A stretch of DNA of 62,948 nt from positions 1 to 62,948 of the forward strand of contig ML210305.1 in assembly GCA_004369085.1 (NCBI GenBank), written 5' to 3'. This document shows positions 11,651 through 22,485 of the stretch, piece after piece (position 1 is the stretch's first letter; every line of letters starts with the position of its first letter). The notes under the pieces are model-generated. The model did not search any database and was not told the DNA's origin. It was given only the letters and a program-made list of their open reading frames with translations. Made by a program: the position numbers and the translations under genes. This DNA comes from Coprinopsis marcescibilis (Eukaryota; Basidiomycota; Agaricomycetes; Agaricales; Psathyrellaceae).

Positions 11651-12392
11651 TGCTACGGCCTCTTGAACCGGGCCAAAGTTTCGTCCTCACAGACAGAGTA
11701 GGACAAATGAGGACATCAAGGGAGCTGACAAGGTGTGGGTGTTACAGGGATGTCACATATAGGAATCCACTGTGATCGTGTACGTAAAGAACCAATGTAT
11801 GTCACAACTCCGTGCGGGAACAGCGAGCTTGTGGCGACCAGGGGTTTGATAGACAAATAAGGTTGAACGCAGCTCACCTCCATTCCAACCTAGGGTTTCT
11901 GAACTGTTACATCCTGCTATAAGTTGTATTAATCACAGAAAGTCTGTCATAGCTGCGATGAGAGAGCTGCTCGAGCAATATGGCGTACACCCGTTTCGAG
12001 CACTTTAAAGCCGGCCGACGAGAATTCCTTTTTTTATAAATAGAAGGTTTTCTCTTCAACGGCATCGCAGCAACAGCGGTGATACGATGAAAGTCAAGTT
12101 GCAGGGTCGGCACAACGAGAGAAAATGGGATAAACCTCATCTTTTTGAGATGCCCATGCGTTCAACGAACAGATGAGATTTGGTAGGTAGAAATGGAGGT
12201 CAAGAACGCGCTCTGCAACGATTGACCGTCGGCAGAGGAGTACTTTAGGGTAGGCAAAACCCACGATCACAACATCAGGTGATGTCGAAACCATCAAACG
12301 CGCCCACGCGTGGTAGCTACGCACGGACCTTAGTTTGATTTCCTCCCATCGCGTGGTGCAAACGGTGTCATACTCTCTAAGTGGCCGTCGCA
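11651..12392. other. Intergenic, divergent 5' region
   Basis: 742 bp between the divergent starts of the seven-TM gene and the helicase. Short open frames exist on the minus strand but show no domain, conserved motif or splice support. I see nothing coding here; it presumably holds both promoters. Confidence 0.6.
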
Positions 12393-15300
12393 ATGGAAGA
12401 CGAGTTTCTGAGGGACCTGAACGCGACACAATTAAAAGGTACGTCAAATACATCTGCTACTTACACCATAAGTGGCTCTGATACACACCACACCACAGCT
12501 GTCACACATGCGGCAGATGCATCACTGCAGATCCTGGCGGGACCGGGGAGTGGAAAAACTAGAGTGCGTAGGTACCACAACGAGGTCGCGCACTAACCTA
12601 AATAGTCACAGGTTTTAACATCACGAATAGCTCATTTGATCCTTAATTGCCATCTGCCCCCGATGTCAATATGTGCGGTTACCTTTACCAACAAAGTTGC
12701 AAACGAAACGAAAGAACGTCTCATGAAGCTTATTGGCAAGGAGAAGACAGCCCAGCTCAAGATGGGCACCTTCCATTCATTATGCGCCCGCTTTCTAAGG
12801 AAGTACCCCAAGCAGGCTAATGTGCCGGACAATTTCACGGTGTGTGACGCTGCAGAAAGGTGCGCATACATCTACTAGCTCAGCTTTACCTTGACTTACT
12901 TATCACATAGCAAAAAGATTATTGGGAAATTGCTTAAGGCACATGAAGGAGTCTTGAAGGAACGTGGGTTATCACTGGAGCCGGCAGGCTGCGCTTCGAT
13001 TATATCCAAAGCCAAGTCAAGAGGTCAGTCCGCAAAAGATTGTTTGACCGAAGCGAAGGCCGCAAGTGGATATCGAGACCCCACGACCCCGCCCAATCTC
13101 GAGGTCATTGTTGGCCTAGTTTACGTTGGCTATGAAGCGGAACTTAAGCGCAACAACGCATTGGACTTCGACGACCTGCTAATCTACGGCGTTAAGCTCT
13201 TCGCGGGTCATAAGGAAACCGTTCTATGGTGCAGACATATCCTTGTCGATGAATTGTATGGCCTTTCTTGACAAACGTGCAATGGTCCAACTGACCATCG
13301 CCTAGTCAGGACACTAACGTTACTCAATATGAGTTGATGCGGGCTATTGGCGTCTCACGCTGCGTGACTGTCGTGGGCGACCCTGACCAGTCGAGCAAGT
13401 ACAGTTTCTGCTCGGACGAGGGTGTTATCGCTGACGCCTTTATGAAGTTTACGGCTGGAGGTCTGCAGATGTAAAGAATCTGGAGAAAATGCGAAGAGGT
13501 ATGGTAACGGCTTCTCCACACAGAGTTAACGTTAACCTGAGTATGCGCCTAGACTTTCCAAACACGAGCCAGTTCTTCCTAGAAGAGAGCTATAGGTCGA
13601 CAGGCGCCATTCTCAGAGCTAGTCATTCAATCGTCTCACAAGGTAAACACTTACAAAAATCCTGAGCCAACCCCTTTTGCTTACAGCGCTCCAGACTCCA
13701 AGAGAATAGACAAAGCATTGTTTACCTCGCATCCTGACGGCATAACACCAGTTCTCTATCAAGTTCATACAGAACAAGAAGAGTCCGCTTTCATTGCCCT
13801 CGAGATCAAGAGATTGGTAGCTGGTATGGGCGGTGCATTTTGCTGGGGAGACTTTGCAATCCTTCGTACGTCAAGTTATTAACAAAGGAAAGATGCCCCA
13901 CCACTGACTAACCTCCCATCCTCTCAAGTTCGATATAATGCTCTATCGAGAAATCTTGAAAGTGCCTTGCAGAAGGAACGGATCCCTTGCAGAGTGCTGG
14001 GGGGTCATCGGTACTTTGAACGCCTCGAAGTCAAGGATCTTCTCGCATATCTCCAGCTTATCGATAATCCAATGTATGAGCCTTCATTTACTCGAGTAAT
14101 AAACGTTCCAGGTCGTGGAATTGGCGAAAAGGTAAGAAGTATCCGTTCACGAGACTCGAGTCGAGACCGTTAACATCCGCATAGACTTTGAACGATATCC
14201 TGGGTCGGGCTGGAAAAACCGGCAAGCCCTTTCTGGAGCTCCTTGAAGGGATTCATGACATGAAGTTGCCCGATCATAAACCGAGTATTCGTAAGAAGAT
14301 CGCCCCGTTTGTCAAGGTGATTCGGGTTATGAGAACTCACGCAAGTGAGGTATGTGGGCATATCGACACCATAATCATAACACCTGAACACTTCTGCGCA
14401 GGGGATGGGACCATCTGATCTCATTCGAAAGTTGGTCGACCTTTTGGAGTACAAGGAACATTTGAAGAAAACTCAACAAGACTGGGAAACTCGATGGGAG
14501 AACGTCAACGAATTGATCACGTTCGCCAAGGAGGTGGAGGAGCAGCTACAGATGGATAAAGAACATGCCTCCCTTGGCTTATCGCCTGATGATACTAATA
14601 TCGACGAAGAGTGAGGTTTTAATGGAAACGCAAATTGACAGAAATCTGACATGTCTAATGTAGCGTATCCCCATTACGACAATTCCTCCAAGTGTCTATG
14701 CTAACCTCTGAAGGGGATGGTCAGAGTGAAGCGGACAATAAGGATGTAAGCACGTCTCGGCAGGGACTCCCGATTTAGGACTCATCTTGCCCCAGAAAGT
14801 TACTATCTCGACTTGTCACTCTGCCAAAGGACTTGAATGGCCCGTTGTCATCATCCCTTCAGGTAAGGGTGCACCTTTCCGATGAATGTGTATTATTGAC
14901 TCTTCATTTAGTGGACTCGACCACGTATCCCTTTATCAGGAGCGAGGATGAAGATGAGGAGCGACGTCTGCTTTATGTTGCGTGCACAAGAGCAAAGTCT
15001 CTCCTGTACTTGACTAGATCGAGTTCGAGGATGGTTGCTGGCGATGTTAAGCAAAAGCAGCTGTCGAAATTCATTGCGGCCACACTCGAAAAAAGCCATA
15101 AAGAAAGCAGCGGGGTAAGTCTATTCCATGTCGAATCTCGTTACGTTCTCAAGCGCATCTGTAGCCCCTATTCATTCAGCATCTCCCTCATCTAGAGGGC
15201 GAGGATAGGGCAATAATTTGCAAGGTCTTGGAGAGGACTGTACCTGAATGTGCAACAATCGAGGCTGCCGTCGAAGATTTGTTAGTCCTCCCAACATTCT

Positions 15301-16146
15301 CATGGTTGTATGTTTGATTAAAGTGCCACATTAGCTACAAACTCGGCAGGACCGTACCGAGCAACATAGTCTGGAGACCCGCCGGTGCTCATCTACTGGC
15401 CCCAGTGCCATCATGTGAGAGCTTTTCATACCCTTCTTTAAGCAGCTTTTGACACTTCTGTAGTCCCCACGCCAACAAGGCAATTTGGAGCTGCATATGC
15501 GGGACGAACGTTGCCTCAAACCGAGGTTCTTATCAGTGGATTCCAGCTGCTCTCTGGAAATCCTATAACAAGGGACTACAATGGGCCATCAACGGGTTTC
15601 CAACGACCCAGAATGACAGCTGAATCGGTTTCGACCATGCCCCACCCAATGCACTTAGTCCAACCTAACCCTTCTCGTTTCCAAGTCACAACCGGAGCGG
15701 CTACAGGTGGCCAGCCGAAAGCTATATCTGGAGCCAACTTCGCCAACTCAAGCAAGATCTTACATTCGCTTACCACGGAACCAGCGGACACAGGTCAGAA
15801 AGCGCTACCACTCGCTTCCAGCTCCAGGCCAGGCCCACTTAAGCAAGGATCTTTGGCTTATATCCAGAAGAATAAATCAGGAGCCCCAACCAATACAGGG
15901 AAAGCGAAAACGGGGCAGCTGCAACCACCGCCGGCTCCACCCCTGCAGGTAGTTTCCAACAAACCCCTACAACAGTCTACTAACTCGGCCCCGACATCCA
16001 AAATCATCATTTCCACTGCTTCAAGCTCCACCCAAGCCGGGACAACGGCTCCACCTATGCTTGCCGGTATGAAACGTGGTAGGCTTGGAGTGGGTCGAGC
16101 GACGACAGGCTATACAAACAAAAAGTTCAAGCCTCCACTCTCATGA
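12393..16146 (+). CDS. SRS2: UvrD/Srs2-type 3'-5' DNA helicase
   Basis: Many exons. Superfamily 1A helicase motifs appear in order: Q-motif LNATQLKAV, motif I ILAGPGSGKT, Ia CAVTFTNKVANETKERL, then GTFHSLCARFLRKY, FDDLL, motif II ILVDEFQDTN (assembled across an intron), motif III VVGDPDQSIYGWRSA, motif IV FFLEESYRSTGAIL, motif V TCHSAKGLEWPVVIIP, motif VI RRLLYVACTRAK. The intron at 13395-13447 must use a GC donor to give QSIYGWRSADV. The C-terminal 250 or so residues are disordered, Pro/Ser/Thr/Gln-rich, and end in a basic stretch GYTNKKFKPPLS. Srs2-class enzymes strip Rad51 from ssDNA and restrain recombination in the nucleus. Start: ATG at 12393, ahead of the Q-motif. A nearby PcrA/UvrD-like paralog cannot be excluded, so the symbol is by best family fit. 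Confidence 0.88.
13395..13447 (+). other. GC-AG intron in helicase gene
   Basis: 53-nt intron with donor GCAAGT and acceptor ATGAAG. Removing it joins GAC CAG TCG A to TT TAC GGC TGG and restores helicase motif III as DPDQSIYGWRSA. No GT donor nearby preserves this frame. Confidence 0.8.
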
Positions 16147-19100
16147 ATACAACACGACTATTTGCATCATCATTGGACTGTATCAATACTCTTATATGTA
16201 AACTGTACTACACTTAGTTATCGATGCTTTCAAGTCTATACTCTATGTAATATCATCAATTATTCGACGTCATTCTTTCACAATTATAGACTGGGTCCGC
16301 CAAGACGATAATTAGCGAGCATTCAGTAGGATTGACCGTGCCGCGAAAAGTCAAAGAGGCAAGTTGGAACTTTCAATGCATGGCGATCCCCATTCATAGA
16401 TACAGAGAGTAAATCAAAGATTGCTTGTTATCGATATCACTTTTCCGCTGCCTTCGTGTTTGTTAGCCCTTTCAACGCCGTCCGAATCGCCGTCACCAAC
16501 GAGCACCCTATCAAAGGGGTCCGTTTGCTCTTTCAGGTAATTCTAGTAGTTGGTCCACGCACAGCTTCGAATTCTCCGTCTTCGTCTTCCTGAGAGCTTG
16601 ACGCCTCCGAAGAGCAGGATGGGGCATCACTAGTCGAGTGGCCTTCGCATTTCCTGGTATAGCTATGTGCGTCCCAGTGTGAGGATGGGGTCCCCCAAGC
16701 TTATCGGTGAGAATTGAATTCAGGAGCACACCTTCTCCACGAGGTCGTCAAGAACCAGTACTTGCAGCAGTGATTCTATACTTCGCGGAGGGAGGCTAGT
16801 GCGGACAAAGGCACGTTACTGTGGACGATCCATGTGTGGAGGCCCGCCGCAATTGGGCAACGCGGACTTGCAGACGGGGTGGAGGAATTTGTATGGGCGC
16901 AGCAGCAACCCGCAGCAGTCGTGGCTTATGATCATGATAGCAGATTTCGGACTTGTGCAGACTGCAGGACCAAAGTCTATTTAAAGAACGATCCGGGGGA
17001 GTTTCAGCACCGGATCCTTGAGGCGAAAGGCACTTGAGAGCTTACGCGTTCTGTCATGGTATATATGTTTTAGGCAAAAGGTTGTTATCTGCTGGATGAA
17101 TTCGGTGTTCATCTCGCTGACCGTGTACCATGGTCCATCGTGAGGTCGCTGGTTGGTTGAAGATTGTACAGAACGAATGTTGTCGCGGGTTCTGTGAGTA
17201 CGAAAGGAGCGTTTACGCAGCTAATATTGGCACTGTCCATGATATGACATGACGGAGACGCGTACGTGAAGCGATCCTTTAATAATCTTGATTAGGTCTT
17301 TGTTGGCCCTCCATGTCTGATGTATTAAGTCCCGTTGCCGTCCTCAGCTTTCTGGAGTGTACCTTCCAAACGACGTCATTGTTGGCATGTGCGGCGATAC
17401 TGAGACGCAGTTTTTACTGACCTTGGGTGCTCGCCCGGCGATGCGAACGTTCTAGTAATGGTATCTGGTCTTTGACACTGTCGGAGGGATCAGGTAATCT
17501 CCGTCTGATAACATTTCATGACACATGGGTCTATTCGTCTCGAAAGGCAACAACTGACCTTCTTGTCGTCAGAAGACACTCTGAATAGACCTGATGGCGT
17601 CATATGTCCAGCCACCCAGACCAGAAGGCATACCGCAGAAAGTCAATTGAGCCTGGCATGCTCGCTCGGAACTAGAGGTTCCACCTGGCCGATAAGCTAA
17701 AGGAAGCAAGTAAGGATTATGTGTGCACAATTGTGAGATCAGGAGGACGTACACGAGCTAAAGCATACAGGTGCAGATTGGTGGAGTGCCTTTTCCCCAC
17801 TGTCAGCTGTCGAGTCGTCGTGTTGGTGTTGAGCTTTCAACATGGCGATAGCACCCTGCCTTGCACGGCGGGCATACACGGTCTCCGTCTTGCACGATGG
17901 ACGTGGGCTACTGCATATACAAGCATGAATGGGTGCTGCGGGCGCTAGGCAAGGCTGAAGGTTCGCGGACCCTTGATGGATGATGATAACGGTTTTAGAC
18001 AATGATTGACGCCCAAGATTGGGAATCTCGATACTTACCAAGACATCGTTCTTCCCCTCCCTTTCTTCGTCTTGGGGACAATCCACAAGCCACTGAAGGC
18101 TGTGTTAATAAAAACTGTCAAGCCTCTGCAGAAGTTCATTTCCAATGCAATTCGAGTGACTTGAATCAGAGTACAACATACTTAAGACCATAATCTCCGT
18201 TACCCGGCTTCGATTGAATGCTCCAGGGTTCTCATTGGTGGTCTTCACTGCTGGGTTCTTTAGTGACAACTGACAGATTTTACGTGAGTTCAACTGTGTG
18301 CACCTTGTTGTTGCAAAGCTGGACGTGAGTAGTAGCATCGAATAAACTTACCAATCGTGCAGCCTCGACCTACGCTATACAGCATCTTTCTCCAAATCAG
18401 AATCAGCGTGCGAAGGGGAACATGTTCCGCCACGAGGCTGGCTCGTTTTCACCAGTTTCATTCGGTAAACTAACAAGTAACAGGTATCTGATATTATACC
18501 CCAAAGATCTTGCCCGACAGCCTCCCGAAACAACCTGGAATGGGACGACTTTTGTCAGTGTTGAGCAGATGGAAAATTTGGAATGAATGAAAGAATCAGA
18601 AGTCAAGGTGGAATATCCGCAGACCCTTTTGGGGTTGGTAGTCTAACATGCTATGACAGAGCATCATATAGAGAAAAAAACAGGATGCTGTTGCTCACCT
18701 TTTGTCGTTGTGGTTGACCTGGGCACAGTGGGGTCGAGTTTTTATGCAGGAGGACCCCAGTGTGCGGGACTTGCCGAGCAATAGTTTCGGGGTCCTGTCG
18801 CGTCGAGCTTGGCCACAAGGACGTCTTCTGCAGACATTGGCCTCGTGTTGGCAGTGAGGCAGGTATGTTGATCCGGAATGACAGGTTTTTTGTCACTAAT
18901 ATGGGGTTTGGAAGCTGAATTCAGACCCAGATTCAGGCGATGTGAAAGGTATTGTATTTGGAGGACCTTGACCGAGCATACGGTCGAGACATGCACTTTG
19001 TGAGCAACCGATATCTCCGTAGGTGAAGGCCAAAACTCTGGCGCATTGCAATCCTTGATTCCTTGAGGACCGCGTGAGTGATGCCAGAGTATACAAGTTC

Positions 19101-19165
19101 CTCCTCCAATTTAAGCCCGGCAGACTCTTATCGTCCATCACTTGCCCCCCTTCTCGCTTGGTTTG
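16147..19165. other. 3-kb gene-poor region
   Basis: No open frame here shows a recognisable domain or a convincing chain of splice-compatible exons. Weak candidates are a 72-codon minus-strand frame near 16511-16729 whose overlapping frame is acidic (SSSQEDEDGEFEA), and a 67-codon plus-strand frame near 16834-17037 with CADCRTKVYL. Neither has a supporting neighbour exon. It may be a degenerate repeat, a long intergenic spacer, or hold a non-coding transcript; the sequence alone does not say. Confidence 0.5.
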
Positions 19166-20036
19166 ATGCCCCCTTACAACGCACATCATCGTAGGGAGCA
19201 TCCGACCGTCCATGACAAGCACAGGTCCCCCGTAACCCCTGCTGTCACAGGCATTAACTACCCCTTCGACGATGCCTCAACCACAGACGTCGAGTCTTCA
19301 TTGCCCAGGGGTCACCAGCCACAGTTCTACACCCTTCCAAATATTGCTGCCTCAAGGCTCGACGATGCCATAGAGCCACCAGCGACTTCTTCTCTGGACC
19401 ATGTCTGGAACTCTATTCGTCAGGACAAGTCCAAGCGGATGGCCAAGGAGAAACCCAAGGTCCAATCTCTCGAAGAAGTCACTCAGGAGCTCCTCCACCA
19501 GGAGTACCAGCCCCCTCTCCACATCCCAGTCGTCGAGTCCCATAATGGGTCGGCCCCGAAGTCTCTCAAGAAGCAGAAATCCATGTGAGGCTTCTTCTCG
19601 TCAGTTGCGTGCCTTGACACTATGCGCTAAACTACGGCTTTTCATTTCGTCAGATCTAATTTCCGAGAATCCACAGACGGCCGATCGATGGTCGCAACCT
19701 TTGACATGCCTCCCGAGGTCGCAAAACAAGATATTCACATCAGCTTCCAGCGAAATAGGCTCATCGTAACATGGACCTATGCCGAAATTGTCGAGTGGAA
19801 GGAAGCGGGTGTGATGAACAGGGAGAGGACGGAGAAGTACTACAACAGAACACTGCCTTTGCCAGAGGGTACAAGGGTGAGCCTCCTTCGCTTTCCATCT
19901 GATAGCGGGAAGATAACCACGTTTGCGCTAGTTTGAAGAAATCCATGCACAAATGACGAGCCGAGGCCTTATTTTAAGATACCCTAATATGCGCTGCTTC
20001 CGTGTCGATGCCCGTTCCAGGTCAGGGGACTCTTAA
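19166..20036 (+). CDS. Hsp20/alpha-crystallin-domain protein with long N-terminal extension
   Basis: Three exons: 19166-19584, 19654-19876, 19932-20036. The start is the ATG of MPPYNAHHRREHPTVHDK. The first 140 residues are disordered, His/Pro-rich, with a Lys-rich segment. The C-terminal domain reads SMVATFDMPPEVAKQDIHIS, NRLIVTWTYAEI, RERTEKYYNRTLPLPEGTR and, after the second intron, FEEIHAQMTSRGLILRYPN. This matches the alpha-crystallin/Hsp20 beta-sandwich, including the LPLPEG turn. Without splicing the second intron the frame would stop at 19936 and lose the last beta strands. Small heat-shock-like chaperone or client-binding protein; the extension is unusual for a canonical sHsp, so the role is uncertain. 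Confidence 0.75.
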
Positions 20037-20849
20037 GCGTGTCCCGACCATATCAACCATGAAACCTCGAAAGTTTGAAAGTAACTTATTGTATACTAGC
20101 TACTAGCCGCTATCACACTCTTCGCTACATTATACTTATCACAAGGACACCGCAGATATCTATTCCTAGAGCCACAACCAACTGCAAATTTGTATTTTTA
20201 TTCATCACTTTCGTCAATCCAAAAAATTCACAACGAGTTGGGGACCCAGGCAAGTGACGTGGATCTCAGCTAACGCTGGTCTTGATAGGCGGACTTTGGC
20301 ATTCACGGTGGATCTCGATTTGCTTCTCAGGAGAAAAAGGGGGAATTGCATCGTGTATAGGGGAATCAGAGCACTTTTCGTAAGCGAGAACACAGGCGGA
20401 GTGGACTATCTACATCACAACATCACAAGGGGTAAATGTGGGGTAACAAATGCCGAACACGGTGGAATCTGGACTTGGGCGATGTACTCTCAACATATTC
20501 GGTAGGGAATAAGACTTGATTAGACCAGTTGGCAGCAAAACACAGACTTTGGGCATCCATTGATCCAGGGCTGTCGGATCCGTCAATTGCGAACCACCCA
20601 AGAGTGTGGCGAAAGATTGAAAACATCTCCAGGCATAAGGTTGTGGGTTTAAACATACCGAGCGAATACAAGTAAAAAGAAAGCCATATCTTTTGAATTA
20701 AGCACAAATTCCAAGCCTAGCCTTCACTCCACACTACACACCCACGAGAGCAGACAATGTGATCTGCGGAGACGAGAGTGTCGTTACTTCCAAGTCATCA
20801 CACAAACAGCACCATCCCAGGATTGCAAGAGAGACCCAACGCGATATCA
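20037..20849. other. Convergent intergenic region
   Basis: 813 bp between the 3' ends of the Hsp20 gene and the unknown gene on the minus strand. No supported gene; presumably 3' UTRs and spacer. Confidence 0.6.
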
Positions 20850-22234
20850 CTACGCTTTCGAAGATAGACACCGGCCGTTTTTGCCTTTGCGTGACTTGTC
20901 GTGACGAGCGGCGTTCTCGTCAGTAAGAGGCACGAATACCAATGGAGGATATGTTAGATTTGATGATAAGCCTGAGTGAATGCTGCCTGCCTCTTGCTGC
21001 TTAGCCTGTTCTGCTTCACCAGTAGCGTACCCTTTCCTCGGCATAGAACTGCTCCGTTCAGCTGGATAACCATCCACCTTCCAATTCGTTATCCTTCCGT
21101 AAGACCTTCGCATATCTTCGGAATCTTGTCGGATAATGGCCTGGCGAGAACTTGTGCAAAACGAAGCCCCCGTGAAAAGCGTAACTTTGCGAGGGTCCAC
21201 TAAGGTAGCCCTTCGCCCCAGGACGGCGTCTTGTTCTTCCTCCGGGGAATCCCGCCGTACAGGCTTGAACCTAAGAGGTTTGTATGCGGTAGGATTAGGC
21301 TCTTCCCTCGCTGCTCTGAGGCGCGTTGGAGGTATAACAAGGCTGTCCAAAGGATCACCATCGGTAGAAACAGCTGCCTCGAATAACCTGGTTCCCAGTG
21401 ACTTGGTGAACGGTTTGTTCCTCGGCTTCCTCACGCGACGTTTCTTGGGAGGAACCGGTAGAGCAAATTCCGAGCCGGTCGAAGAACCGTCGTCATCGAC
21501 CGAGTCTGAATCAGAAAGTACGACCCTGCGCACAGTCCTTGAACGGAGGCAAATGTTTTGCCTATTCGAAACAGGCGTCGATGAAGCTTGTAACTCTTCC
21601 TCCGCTTCTTCCTCTTCTTCAACTTCCTGCGCATTTGGCTCAAACATCAAGCTAACGCCGCTGCTCCCTTCACGAGTCTCCGGAAAATGCCACGGGTCGG
21701 AACTGTCTTCACGATGAATACGACCGGGGCCAGCCATACTATTTCTGGCAGCTTCAGCTTCAGCCATTTGTTGTTTCGCATTCGCGGCGACAGTCTGGCG
21801 ATTCCGAGTCCTAGTTGAAGACCGCGTTCGGGGCGGATAAAGCTGTCGGGCTTGTAGCCCCGCATTCAGAAAGTCATTGACAGTCACTTGTCGAACGTCT
21901 TCGGACTCTCTAATCCCAGTTTTGAGAACATTTGGCAGATTTCGTGGGCTTGTCTGTGCGAGTTCCGATATTGGCTTGAGCGTGACATCACGCCGTGGCT
22001 GGAGTCTAGCCGCCGTGACAAATTCGTCCCTTTCGTGGACCTGAACCTGTCGAATGTCATGAACAAGCAGGAGCCATTAGAGTCACCGCTAACATTTGTC
22101 TCTAGACCCGATGACTCTGCGTAATAACCCAAACAAGGATCAACGGCGGTTCGCTTTCTTCTCCGTTTGACCTAAGCAAAAATAAGGCATAGTTTTTCTG
22201 GCCAGATTGGCCATGAACATACCACGAAGCTCAT
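20850..22234 (-). CDS. Uncharacterised charged, low-complexity protein, probably nuclear
   Basis: I do not recognise a family. The gene model uses two short 5' introns: exon 1 MSFV, exon 2 VKRRRKRTAVDPCLGYYAES to SGLETN, then a long exon starting VQVHERDEFVTAARL and running open to 20850. The intron before the long exon is supported by a GT donor, a CTAAT branch-like site and a CAG acceptor. The protein has basic patches (VKRRRKR, PPKKRRVRKPRNKP), an acidic run EVEEEEEAEEEL, and DSDSVDDDGSS, which looks like a casein kinase 2-type acidic serine tract. Two likely nuclear localisation signals suggest a nuclear role. No globular domain is visible. It sits head-to-tail behind MetRS, 251 bp away. 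Confidence 0.65.
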
Positions 22235-22485
22235 AGTACTGTATCCGACACTTCACTTGGGCATGAGTGTCGAAGTACGGGAGATACGGCAAGAAGCAAA
22301 TGCAACGGAGATCATCACTATAGTGAGACCGAACTAACCCTGCGAATTTTTCAAAGATAGGGGTTATTGCGCGTCAGATCAGAGGATATTCCATTGCTTT
22401 CTGCATAACTTCTGCAACCCGGAAAATCCCCACCAGTCGTACTATTACACATGTATATCAACTTCTTCTATCTCTCTGCGTTTAT

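Noticed and set aside
16834..17037. Plus-strand frame with CADCRTKVYL and HRILEAKGT, faintly like small RNA polymerase zinc subunits.
   Set aside because: The spacing and the second Cys pair do not match Rpb12; judged chance similarity.
19877..19936. C-terminus VSLLRFPSDSGKITTFALV of the Hsp20 gene.
   Set aside because: Intron read-through; the spliced form ends FEEIHAQMTSRGLILRYPN.
20976..21717. Plus-strand frames opposite the unknown gene at 20.8-22.2 kb, including a 193-codon one.
   Set aside because: Antisense shadow of a Ser/Arg-rich coding exon; no motif.
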